Assembly (NCBI GenBank): GCA_027943745.1
Contig: AP025763.1
Coordinates: forward strand, 2,790,001 to 2,854,000
Direction of reading: 5' to 3'
Origin: Neptuniibacter victor
GTDB lineage: Bacteria > Pseudomonadota > Gammaproteobacteria > Pseudomonadales > Balneatricaceae
DNA length: 64,000 nucleotides
The notes beneath the pieces were generated by a model that ran no database searches, was not told the origin of the DNA, and saw only the letters and a list, made by a program, of their open reading frames with translations. Below, one piece after another: positions 56,965 to 64,000 of the stretch. Each line of letters opens with the position of its first letter. Within the stretch, counting starts at the first letter, position 1. Made by a program: the position numbers and the translations under genes.

Positions 56965-58962
56965 ATGAGTCATTTCCCCAAACTCGAAAGTGTTTTGCTT
57001 AATTTGTACCAATTCGCGGGGCTAAACACAGGTAAGGAAAAACTTGCGACTGTTCAAAGACGAAGGTTCATCAATCGAGAACACACATTAGAGAAACAAA
57101 AAGAAGTTTTCCTAAATTTTGTTGATGAACTGATAACCGAGTTAGGACTGAAAAGTGACGATGAATTACGCAATGACATCAACTTTGCTATTTCTGAGTT
57201 GCTCCATGCCTCCTATGAAGTAGAGAATCAGACGTATACTGCAGGCTTTTCCCAAGAGCAGGTCACCTGGTCATGTTTAAAAACGTTCTACACCCCTTGG
57301 TTTGCAAGAAAAGTTGGCTTTTGGAACGTTGATGATGCATTTGATCAAGGAATGCCAGGTGGACGTTTTTGGTTTTTACCCGATCATAACCCTTTAGATC
57401 TAACTGCAGACCTAGAACTTCCTGTTTCCAGTGTTTGTCGATGGTTACTTGATCTTATGGGTGAACCTAACGCATATAGCATTGATAAGAGCATTGAATA
57501 TTCAGGGCCTAAAGGCGAAAACTATGATCTGAGTAATCTCAAAAGAAATCTATATGGATGGCTAGAGGGCAGAACGATTTCAGCTCAGAAAATTCATGAG
57601 TACTTCAATCAAGATGCAGACATTAAATTTAATGGATCATTCACTGTATTTGCGCCTTCCAATTTAGAATCAAATTTTGAAGACGCCATCGCCTTTATCA
57701 AGAAGAAAGGGCTAACGACAGTGGAACTAAGCCATCAAATTCCTCTTTCTGAAGAATCTATTCAGCACATTTTAGAAGACTCGCCTTCCGAGGAAGTGAA
57801 ACATCATTTCATCGGTCTTGTTATGGATCGGTGGAGACAGCCTAGTATTCATTCTATTAGGCAGAAGTTGCTCCTCGCTCGAATCATGCAGCAAGCTTAT
57901 ATAAAGCTTTTAAAATTTTTGTGCCCCAACGTACAGCCGACGTGTGGAGATCCGACACAAAATAAAGTGATGCAGTTAGTAGCCATGTTCAAACATATTT
58001 ATAACGCTACTATTGACTCATACAGGGGAGCCACCTCAGATCAGGATGCTGATTCAAAGTTTTTCTCTGAAATTAATCGCCACCCTTTTTCACAATTCTG
58101 CATCGGGCTAAACCCTGCTCTGGGGGACAGTTCATTCAATTTTACTGCTCAGAGCATTACTTTAGATCTGAGAATGCACGAAGGCTCTAAAGAACTTACA
58201 GACGTGATTCCGTGGGACCCTGATTCTTTGCAAAGGGTCTATGAGGACACTGCTCAGTTCAGTGAACTCCTCAGGCAGACAACAGAGTATAAATATGGAG
58301 AAACTCTCAGAATCAAGCAGTCTACCAACAGGCGACTAGCAATAGCGCAAGCGACAAACATATATAGTTTATTTGATATATACGATTCACCTGCATTCAA
58401 TGAGGAACATAGAGAACTGGCCATCAAAACTGCAAATCTATTAGCAGAAACCGACTTTGAAAAATTATATGTAATGTTGTCACAGCTTAATTCTTATCTG
58501 AACTTGCATAGGTTTAAGGACATTGACGGGATAGAGAATACTGTCGAAGAACTTCTAAATACCGCTGAGGGTAACCCAAAATACAAATATCTAGAGGCCC
58601 CAATTGTTCAATATCGAGCAAAGCACCTACTCTCACAAGGAAACTTTGAGTCAGCATTAGCAAAATTCCAGGAGGCATTTAAGCTTTGCGAGCAAGGAAA
58701 CTACGGGACCCTGAATGGTGAAATAGCCAGAGACTTATTAGCGCTTAAGCTGATTATGGAGCCCGAAAAAGGCTCCGATCATACCAACCTATTTAAACAG
58801 GGGTTGTTTTCAGGAATGTTAGAAATGGGGGGAAATACCATAAGGCCTAATCCTCTTTTCGATATCACTACAGAACTTGATGATCATTCTAAAAAAGAGC
58901 TTTGTAACTATTTCACAAGCGACCTTCTACGACCTTACAAAAACCACTTAGCTACAGCTTAA
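56965..58962 (+). CDS. 665-aa protein divergent from viperin, family not recognised
   Basis: A large soluble protein with no signal peptide or membrane helix. The N-terminal part has a motif-rich stretch (RKVGFWNVDDAFDQGMPGGR, ELPVSSVCRWLLDLMGEP). The C-terminal ~150 residues look like TPR-type helical repeats (VQYRAKHLLSQGNFESALAKFQEA). A helical middle contains ELSHQIPLSEESIQHILED. It may be a sensor or effector, like many helical-repeat defence proteins. A hairpin follows at 58975-59001. Confidence 0.7.
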   Translation: MSHFPKLESVLLNLYQFAGLNTGKEKLATVQRRRFINREHTLEKQKEVFLNFVDELITELGLKSDDELRNDINFAISELLHASYEVENQTYTAGFSQEQVTWSCLKTFYTPWFARKVGFWNVDDAFDQGMPGGRFWFLPDHNPLDLTADLELPVSSVCRWLLDLMGEPNAYSIDKSIEYSGPKGENYDLSNLKRNLYGWLEGRTISAQKIHEYFNQDADIKFNGSFTVFAPSNLESNFEDAIAFIKKKGLTTVELSHQIPLSEESIQHILEDSPSEEVKHHFIGLVMDRWRQPSIHSIRQKLLLARIMQQAYIKLLKFLCPNVQPTCGDPTQNKVMQLVAMFKHIYNATIDSYRGATSDQDADSKFFSEINRHPFSQFCIGLNPALGDSSFNFTAQSITLDLRMHEGSKELTDVIPWDPDSLQRVYEDTAQFSELLRQTTEYKYGETLRIKQSTNRRLAIAQATNIYSLFDIYDSPAFNEEHRELAIKTANLLAETDFEKLYVMLSQLNSYLNLHRFKDIDGIENTVEELLNTAEGNPKYKYLEAPIVQYRAKHLLSQGNFESALAKFQEAFKLCEQGNYGTLNGEIARDLLALKLIMEPEKGSDHTNLFKQGLFSGMLEMGGNTIRPNPLFDITTELDDHSKKELCNYFTSDLLRPYKNHLATA

Positions 58963-58974
58963 CTAACTCAGCCT

Positions 58975-59001
58975 AAGGGCAGGTTTGATAACACTGCCCT
59001 T
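58975..59001 (+). terminator. Hairpin after the 665-aa gene
   Basis: Stem aagggcag/ctgccctt with an 11-nt loop, 12 bp past the stop codon; the following sequence is AT-rich without a long T-run. Confidence 0.6.
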
Positions 59002-59164
59002 AACTGCTATAAAATACCCATAAATTAATAATAACTAATTGATATCCAATGCCTATTTGGGGAAATATCATCTTAACTAGGATTTTTCGGGTAAATACCA
59101 TCCTAAGTAAGATTTACCCAACCCACCTATCTGGACAGATTTCTGTAACCTTTTGAAATCTATA

Positions 59165-59177
59165 GAAACCGAGTTTC
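59165..59177. repeat. Candidate TnsB-binding motif, right end
   Basis: GAAACCGAGTTTC at offsets 21-33 from the right tip, mirroring the left-end copy at 37180-37192. Confidence 0.6.
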
Positions 59178-59185
59178 ACCGTATT

Positions 59186-59197
59186 CTAGACCCGACA
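59186..59197 (-). repeat. Right terminal inverted repeat of the Tn7-like element
   Basis: Plus strand ctagacccgaca; inwards TGTCGGGTCTAG, 10 of 12 identical to the left end. Confidence 0.82.
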
Positions 59198-59288
59198 GGA
59201 TTGTCTAACAAAATAGCAAACAACGATTACCTTCATAGGCAATAACAGAGAGAGGACAGCGACAGGTTTAAAAGAAAATGATCTGGTG

Positions 59289-59885
59289 CTATGCGAGATC
59301 ATCCTTGGCGTTGATATTTTTCAGCGTTTTATTCAAAACAACAGGAACTTCAACATACTTTAAAGGTAATGATTTATACCATTTATAGACAGCACGCTCT
59401 CCACCAGACAGCCACTGTAGGAGGTTATGCTGATAAACCATGGGAATGACTGCATGCAGAAACTGCGGTTGCTCATTGGTTTGAAGAACATGAATAGCTA
59501 ATCGATCACCTGATACGGCAGAAACTAGGCGTTCTAGTAATTTTTGATCGATTAACGGCGTATCACAAGGTAACACTAACAGATGCGTGTACTTAGTATC
59601 TAATTTAGCCATTGCAGCATAGATACCTGCGAGTGGACCTTGAAAATCGTCCAATTCATCTTGTACTAATTCATAGCCATAATCTTGGTATAAATCAAAA
59701 TTACGATTGCAGTTTATCAGTATCTTCTCGATAGAAGGGTCTAAACACTTAAGCGTCCAGGAGATCATCGGCTCGCCGTCAAAGCAGACTAGACCTTTAT
59801 CTAGATTACCCATCCTAAGCCCTTGCCCGCCTGCGAGCACAACGGCAGCAATTCTAATCTCGGACAATGCTAAAGTAGACGACAT
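59289..59885 (-). CDS. mobA: Molybdenum cofactor guanylyltransferase
   Basis: A 198-aa nucleotidyltransferase that joins GMP to molybdopterin to make MGD cofactor. GTP-binding motif VVLAGGQGLRMGNLDKGLV with the conserved Lys, then DDFQGPLAGIYAAM, LLVLPCDTPLIDQKLL (metal Asp) and the C-terminal NINAKDDL. Runs 11 bp after the receiver gene. The transposon inserted about 90 bp past its stop codon without disturbing the coding region. Confidence 0.9.
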   Translation of the reverse strand: MSSTLALSEIRIAAVVLAGGQGLRMGNLDKGLVCFDGEPMISWTLKCLDPSIEKILINCNRNFDLYQDYGYELVQDELDDFQGPLAGIYAAMAKLDTKYTHLLVLPCDTPLIDQKLLERLVSAVSGDRLAIHVLQTNEQPQFLHAVIPMVYQHNLLQWLSGGERAVYKWYKSLPLKYVEVPVVLNKTLKNINAKDDLA

Positions 59886-59896
59886 CCCAATCTCAG

Positions 59897-60286
59897 TTAA
59901 GCATCTGTAGATGGCTCATCTACCGTATTAATATTATCCAATGCTTCAACTAACTTATCAAAATCCAAAGGTTTCAATAAGATACTGCGCACGTTACCCG
60001 CTTGAACAATTCGCTGTATTTCTACTTTTTCGGCTTGCCCAGTTATAACCAAGCACGGTTGCTCTGGAAACTTCTTACTAATATAGGTAACAACTTGGTC
60101 TCCCGTTAATACTGGCATCTTCACATCGGTTACAAAAGCGTAGCAATCACCCAACTCAAGTTCTGCTAACGCATCTTTTACTGAAGTAAAGCACACAGGC
60201 TCATACACCGAGGACTCAGACTTAAAACGACGCTCTAAGCTGCTTAACATCATTTTTTCATCATCGAAAATTATGATTTTATGCAT
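59897..60286 (-). CDS. CheY-like single-domain response regulator
   Basis: A ~129-aa receiver: acidic pair KIIIFDDEKMM, phospho-acceptor Asp in YAFVTDVKMPVLTG, Thr in LVITGQAEKVE and Lys in ILLKPLDFDKL. No output domain. The ATG at 60286 (MHKIIIFDD) is preferred to an ATG eight codons earlier. Directly upstream of mobA; the pairing is probably positional. Kinase not adjacent. Confidence 0.88.
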   Translation of the reverse strand: MHKIIIFDDEKMMLSSLERRFKSESSVYEPVCFTSVKDALAELELGDCYAFVTDVKMPVLTGDQVVTYISKKFPEQPCLVITGQAEKVEIQRIVQAGNVRSILLKPLDFDKLVEALDNINTVDEPSTDA

Positions 60287-60472
60287 AATGCTACACCCTA
60301 TTATCATCACCTAAATAATAGACCTTATCCTACACCACTAGAAACCTGCCTGACAGACACCCTCACCTCTCGCCACCCTCAGCAGAGCAAGTAGCAACAC
60401 TCAGGCTATATGCACAATCCCTTATTACGGAATCTCACTGTTTTTGAGATCCTGCCCGCAGCAATTTTTTAC

Positions 60473-60519
60473 GAGAGAAACGATCAACGATTCCCCCTTC
60501 TTCGTTGGTCGTTGCTCTC
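60473..60519. promoter_or_regulatory. Long imperfect hairpin upstream of the OmpV-like gene
   Basis: Arms gagagaaacgatcaacga and tcgttggtcgttgctctc pair over 18 positions (two imperfect) around an 11-nt loop. About 55 bp before the OmpV-like ATG. It could be an upstream terminator or a 5' leader structure. Confidence 0.5.
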
Positions 60520-60572
60520 ATTTAATGAATCATTAGTTATTACGACAACGGTTTCGTCGGATAGGAGAAAAT

Positions 60573-61313
60573 ATGAAAGCCTCACTTACAAGCGCATTAG
60601 TGCTATCGCTGCTCAGCTTCAATGTAGCCGCAGAAGATCAATGGAATTTTGGTTTAGGTTTGGGCGTACAAAATGGAAAGAGCGTATATACAGGCGTAGG
60701 TACTGAAACAAACCTATTTCCATTTTTTTCCGCACAGAAGGGCAATTTCAAACTCTTAGGAAACCGTGCTGAATACCGTTTAATCGATAATGGTAAGTTT
60801 CAACTAAAAGCACTGGGTCATTATCGTTTGGAAGGTTTTGAAGCGGACGATTCCTCATTCTTAGCAGGTATGACCGAGCGAGAAGGCGCCCTAGAATTAG
60901 GTATTGGGGCTTCATTAACAACAGCAGCGGGACAATTTAGCACATCCCTCTTATCTGATGTTTCAGGTACCCATGAAGGTCACGAACTAAGCATAGGCTG
61001 GGAAAAAGCATATCCATTAAATGCTCAATGGTTAGTAAAACCCTCAGCAAAGATGCATTGGCGTAGCGAAGACCTCAATAACTACTATTATGGCGTCGCT
61101 AGCCATGAAGCTACCCTAGATCGTCTCGCTTACACTGCGGATAGTGGTACAAGCTATCAGCTTGGTATCGATGCATTTTATCTAATTGATCAACAGCAGA
61201 CCGTACAAGTCGGTATCAGTACGATGGGATGGAGCAGCGAAATCAGCAATAGTTCGATCGTAGAAGACGATAATGCCACTTATATAAAAGCGGCTTACTC
61301 TTTCCGCTTTTAA
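60573..61313 (+). CDS. MipA/OmpV family outer-membrane protein
   Basis: A 246-aa barrel with signal peptide (SALVLSLLSFNVAA). Strands such as NFGLGLGVQNGKSVYTGVGT, AEYRLIDNGKFQLKALGHYR and the C-terminal IKAAYSFRF fit the MipA/OmpV family. RBS taggaga. A perfect 11-bp hairpin follows the stop at 61327-61368. Confidence 0.85.
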   Translation: MKASLTSALVLSLLSFNVAAEDQWNFGLGLGVQNGKSVYTGVGTETNLFPFFSAQKGNFKLLGNRAEYRLIDNGKFQLKALGHYRLEGFEADDSSFLAGMTEREGALELGIGASLTTAAGQFSTSLLSDVSGTHEGHELSIGWEKAYPLNAQWLVKPSAKMHWRSEDLNNYYYGVASHEATLDRLAYTADSGTSYQLGIDAFYLIDQQQTVQVGISTMGWSSEISNSSIVEDDNATYIKAAYSFRF

Positions 61314-61326
61314 GCACTTAAGCATT

Positions 61327-61368
61327 CAACGGCAACATGAATAACGGGCCATCTTCTTGTTGCCGTTG
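61327..61368 (+). terminator. Hairpin after the OmpV-like gene
   Basis: Perfect 11-bp stem caacggcaaca/tgttgccgttg with a 20-nt loop, 13 bp after the stop; no T-run, so a weak or leader-type structure is also possible. Confidence 0.55.
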
Positions 61369-61571
61369 AGAACCACTCTCCGCATTTATCTTTCTTATTC
61401 ACAAAACACAAAAAGGAATTTCTCCTAAAGTTTCAATATTTCACCAAGAAAACAACCGTAAAAAGATGAATAACAGCGCGACCCTCTGTATTGAAATACG
61501 GATATTGACTCTTTCTATCGACTCCTCCACCCTCCCCTCCTTTTTTAATTGCGGGAGCTTACGGCCTCATT

Positions 61572-62894
61572 ATGAACGCTGTTATTATTGCTGTTCTTAC
61601 CATGTTAGTACTCAGCCTTTTTAGGACCCATGTCGTGATCGCATTACTGATTGGCGCACTCGTAGGTGGGCTAACTGGCGGGCTGGGCTTACAAGCGACG
61701 ATTGATGCTTTCAATTCAGGTATTGGTGGCGGCGCGAGCGTTGCATTAAGTTATGCTCTCTTAGGTGGTTTTGCTGTCGCCATTGCTCAATCTGGATTAC
61801 CCCATGCACTCGCTAATCGCGTTGTGCTTATGCTGGGTCAAAACCCAGATCCAGCTCGCATTCACCTCATTAAAAATATTCTGTTGTTTGTCATTTTGAT
61901 GGTCGCTATCTCATCTCAGAATATCATGCCTATTCATATCGCATTTATCCCTCTGCTCATCCCGCCACTCCTATTGACGATGAGCAAAATGCAGTTAGAC
62001 CGACGCTTAATCGCCTGCGTGCTTACGTTTGGACTTGTCACGCCTTACATGTTTCTACCTGTAGGTTTCGGCGGTATTTTTCTTAACGAAATTCTGCTTA
62101 AAAACATCAGTAATAGTGGACTGAATATAACTGATATATCAGTCATTGAAGCGATGGGGATACCCGCTGCCGGTATGTTGTTTGGTTTATTAATAGCAGT
62201 GTTTATTAGTTACCGTGGTAAGCGTCGTTATGATATTAAAAAGATCGCCGCTGTCGAAGACAATAAAAAAACATATACACCCAAAGACATTACCGTCGCT
62301 TTGCTCGCCATCGCTGTCGCCTTTATCACTCAACTCTATACCGACTCAATGGTAATAGGCGCGATGCTCGGCTTCATTTTGTTTTCTATTACCGGTGTGG
62401 TGCGCTGGAAAGAATCTGATGGTTTACTGACCGATGGTATGAAAATGATGGCAACGATCGGTTTTATTATGATTGCTGCGGCAGGGTTTGCTCAGGTATT
62501 GAAAGAAACAGGTGAGATTGCCACATTGGTGTCGAGCTCTGTGGATATTATTGGTAACAATAAACCTATGGCTGCTTTCCTAATGTTACTCGTCGGCTTA
62601 CTTATCACCATGGGTATAGGTTCATCCTTTTCGACTATCCCAATTATTGCCGCTATCTACGTGCCCCTCGCCATGCAGCTTGGCTTTAGCCCCCTGGCTA
62701 TTGTCGCTCTTGTTGGAACAGCAGCGGCGTTAGGCGATGCGGGTTCTCCAGCCTCTGATTCAACCTTAGGTCCAACGTCTGGTCTAAACGTAGATGGGCA
62801 ACATAACCATATATGGGATTCCGTTGTGCCTACCTTCTTACATTACAACCTACCACTACTGGTCTTTGGTTGGTTTGCAGCAGTAACTTTATAA
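61572..62894 (+). CDS. Na+/H+ antiporter family (NhaC/YuiF-like) transporter
   Basis: A 440-aa polytopic inner-membrane protein with about 11 helices, e.g. [19 protein letters not shown] and [20 protein letters not shown]. The conserved [18 protein letters not shown] near the C-terminus marks this family. Substrate could be Na+/H+ or an amino acid. It stands alone. Confidence 0.85.
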   Translation: MNAVIIAVLTMLVLSLFRTHVVIALLIGALVGGLTGGLGLQATIDAFNSGIGGGASVALSYALLGGFAVAIAQSGLPHALANRVVLMLGQNPDPARIHLIKNILLFVILMVAISSQNIMPIHIAFIPLLIPPLLLTMSKMQLDRRLIACVLTFGLVTPYMFLPVGFGGIFLNEILLKNISNSGLNITDISVIEAMGIPAAGMLFGLLIAVFISYRGKRRYDIKKIAAVEDNKKTYTPKDITVALLAIAVAFITQLYTDSMVIGAMLGFILFSITGVVRWKESDGLLTDGMKMMATIGFIMIAAAGFAQVLKETGEIATLVSSSVDIIGNNKPMAAFLMLLVGLLITMGIGSSFSTIPIIAAIYVPLAMQLGFSPLAIVALVGTAAALGDAGSPASDSTLGPTSGLNVDGQHNHIWDSVVPTFLHYNLPLLVFGWFAAVTL

Positions 62895-62902
62895 AGTTAC
62901 TG
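62881..62902 (+). repeat. Palindrome overlapping the antiporter stop codon
   Basis: cagtaacttt-at-aaagttactg, a perfect inverted repeat spanning the 3' end of the antiporter gene. It may stabilise mRNA or act as a weak hairpin ahead of the terminator. Confidence 0.5.
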
Positions 62903-62930
62903 CCAGAAGGTTACATACGTTGATTCTCTA

Positions 62931-62972
62931 GAGAAAGAGAAAGAGAAAGAGAAAGAGAAAGAGAAAGAGAAA
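62931..62972. repeat. Tandem GAGAAA hexanucleotide repeat, seven copies
   Basis: Seven perfect GAGAAA units immediately before the antiporter terminator. Not coding in any frame I would support. Confidence 0.9.
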
Positions 62973-62999
62973 ACCTTAGCGAGTGATCGCTAAGGTTTT
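62970..62999. terminator. Strong hairpin terminator between antiporter and yebG genes
   Basis: Perfect 13-bp stem aaaaccttagcga/tcgctaaggtttt with a 4-nt loop; convergent, bidirectional. Confidence 0.85.
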
Positions 63000-63027
63000 C
63001 AATTTATAGCACCCTAGGTTTGAAAAA

Positions 63028-63300
63028 CTAACCGTCAGCATTTTCATCTTGCGCTTCGGATGGCAAGTTTTTTACCGTCTTCAATCGCCCTAATAATTCG
63101 TGACGTACCTCATCCTGCAAAAGCGATTCAGCGACTTTCTCTGCAACAGCCTCATCTAAACCTTGAGCCTCGACCAGATCGGCAATGTAATAAAGCACAT
63201 CAGTACGATTATCCATCTCTTTGGCTAACTTGAGATCCATATACTCCCCAATCACTAAACCCTTTTTACTAATGACTTGATGGACCGTTCTAATGGCCAT
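63028..63300 (-). CDS. yebG: YebG family SOS-induced protein
   Basis: A 90-aa acidic protein. The N-terminal RTVHQVISKKGLVIGEYMDL and the helical LAKEMDNRTDVLYYIADLVE fit the YebG family, a DNA-damage-induced protein of unclear function. A canonical LexA box 21 bp before the start supports SOS control. Confidence 0.7.
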   Translation of the reverse strand: MAIRTVHQVISKKGLVIGEYMDLKLAKEMDNRTDVLYYIADLVEAQGLDEAVAEKVAESLLQDEVRHELLGRLKTVKNLPSEAQDENADG

Positions 63301-63321
63301 AATATCTTCACCGCCTCCAAA

Positions 63322-63341
63322 TACTGTATAAATACACAGTA
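63322..63341. promoter_or_regulatory. LexA box upstream of yebG
   Basis: TACTGTATAAATACACAGTA: CTGT-N8-ACAG core with the flanking TA pairs, 21 bp upstream of the yebG ATG. Very close to the gammaproteobacterial consensus. Confidence 0.85.
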
Positions 63342-63438
63342 TATTAAAATTACCATTAGCTCAACCCCTTCGCTGCCTTCCATATCGTATAAAGCGTTCA
63401 CGGGTGCTTAAAAGAAAACTATCAATTAGAGAAAAGAG

Positions 63439-64000
63439 TTAGACAAGACCGATACCTAAGCGCTGGCTGACAATTGCCAACCATGGCTGCTGCGCACAAG
63501 GTAAACCTGCAGGGCGATAATAATGATCAAGAATGCGAAAACCTGCATCTTCTAAATATTCAGCGGTTACCTCTAACTCCATATAGTGACCAAAACGCTC
63601 ACCATTCCACCCCTCCGCCGCCCCTCTAGGGTTTGAAGTAAATAAGATCCCATTTGGTTTCAACGCAAGATAGCATTTAGACAAAACCTCACCGAGTATC
63701 TGACTAGGAACGTGAAACATAGATGCATTAGCAAAAATCCCATCAAAGCACGCTTCCCCTAAGTCGAGATGACAAAACGACTGATTCAACACAGGACAGC
63801 CACTATGTAATCGAGCCATCTCACAGAAAGTCTCACTTCCATCGAGGCCAGTGGGAGAATGACCTAAGGCTTTAAAATAGTGAAGATCCCGACCAGGACC
63901 ACAACCAAAATCCAAAATATCCAGCCCTTTTCGTTGTGGTAATGCACTTAATAAAGCATCAATATTCTGGCTAACATCATGATTACGAGTACCTTGCCAA
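63439..64000 (-). CDS. SAM-dependent methyltransferase, C-terminal part (5' end outside window)
   Basis: The frame is open to the right edge (first full codon at 63999), so the N-terminus is missing; the TTG at 63915 is not the start. Class I fold: motif I LDILDFGCGPGRDLHYF, then GLDGSETFCEMARL, the FDGIFANASMFHVP block and KPNGILFTSNPRG. Substrate unknown. Confidence 0.85.
   Translation of the reverse strand, partial: WQGTRNHDVSQNIDALLSALPQRKGLDILDFGCGPGRDLHYFKALGHSPTGLDGSETFCEMARLHSGCPVLNQSFCHLDLGEACFDGIFANASMFHVPSQILGEVLSKCYLALKPNGILFTSNPRGAAEGWNGERFGHYMELEVTAEYLEDAGFRILDHYYRPAGLPCAQQPWLAIVSQRLGIGLV

Larger units (their letters stand above)
37160..59197. mobile_element. Tn7-like transposon, ~22 kb, with defence cargo
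   Basis: The left end begins TGTCGGATGTAG (37160) and the right end, read inwards, begins TGTCGGGTCTAG (59197 backwards): 10 of 12 match. The 13-bp motif GGAACTGAGTTTC (37180-37192) and its counterpart GAAACCGAGTTTC (59165-59177) occupy offsets 21-33 from each end. The flanks share acaggattgtc (37153-37163 and 59195-59205), consistent with a 5-bp target duplication (ggatt or aggat, ambiguous by one base). Transposition genes tnsA, tnsB/tniA, tnsC/tniB and tniQ lie at 49.5-54.6 kb. No CRISPR array or Cas gene, so not a CRISPR-associated type. No resolvase. Confidence 0.88.
59002..59288. other. Right transposon end and mobA 3' flank
   Basis: AT-rich end sequence. Two direct repeats, AAATATCATCTTAACTAGGA followed by TTT (59063-59085) and AAATACCATCCTAAGTAAGA followed by TTT (59093-59115), are spaced 30 bp apart and match at 19 of 23 positions. 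Then the terminal motif (59165-59177), the right tip (59197), and chromosomal DNA to the mobA stop codon. Confidence 0.6.

Noticed and set aside
37160-59197. CRISPR-associated transposon (CAST)
   Set aside because: No cas gene and no CRISPR array was seen; TniQ is long and TnsD-like.
60410-60706. 98-codon frame upstream of the OmpV-like gene
   Set aside because: It overlaps the OmpV-like start out of frame, crosses the hairpin leader, and has no protein-like character.
62931-62972. GAGAAA array as a CRISPR-like or coding repeat
   Set aside because: Units are adjacent without spacers and no frame through them is a gene.

Overview
The window looks like the chromosome of a marine gammaproteobacterium, probably of the Oceanospirillales type. 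The evidence is gene content: NirBD, a MocR-type regulator, a YeeE/YedE transporter, a YebG homologue behind a LexA box, long GGDEF/EAL and chemoreceptor proteins, a YciH homologue and many envelope proteins. The genus cannot be fixed from sequence alone.

Layout. 1-37.1 kb is mostly ordinary core or near-core chromosome. It holds the end of nirB, nirD, a receiver protein, a TetR-controlled RND/LolA-like/outer-membrane operon (5.8-11.0 kb), a periplasmic aspartic protease, YciH, a housekeeping dGTPase-like protein, a MocR regulator and a DUF255 protein with a DsbD-like tail. Further on are a chemoreceptor interrupted by a one-base frameshift, a cyclophilin, a copper ATPase, a five-gene operon (ABC exporter, queF, nitroreductase, thioesterase), a c-di-GMP signalling operon with a porin, and seven tRNA genes (four Glu, three Gly) in tandem units. 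59.3-64.0 kb is chromosome again: mobA, a CheY-like protein, an OmpV/MipA protein, a NhaC-like antiporter, YebG and the end of a methyltransferase gene.

Between them lies a Tn7-like transposon of about 22 kb, about 37160-59197. Its ends are TGTCGGATGTAG on the left and TGTCGGGTCTAG on the right (reverse complement). Both ends carry a GRAACYGAGTTTC motif at exactly offsets 21-33, and both are flanked by the same 11 bp, which contains a 5-6 bp target duplication. Inside are tnsA, a DDE transposase (tnsB/tniA), an AAA ATPase (tnsC/tniB) and a zinc-finger TniQ/TnsD. The right end sits about 90 bp past the 3' end of mobA.

The cargo looks like antiviral defence built on nucleotide chemistry and nucleic-acid cleavage. 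The left arm has a 1482-aa helicase fused to a PD-(D/E)XK nuclease, an unrecognised 706-aa partner, a dual-OB protein, a DUF488 protein, a SLOG-DUF4326 fusion and a second dGTPase-family HD protein. The right arm has a prokaryotic viperin homologue overlapping a HicA-like small protein, and a divergent, unrecognised 665-aa protein. The six-gene left arm is the best candidate for a new system. A degenerate copy of the left transposon end at 47.25 kb, between this arm and the transposase genes, suggests the left arm was added to an older, smaller element.
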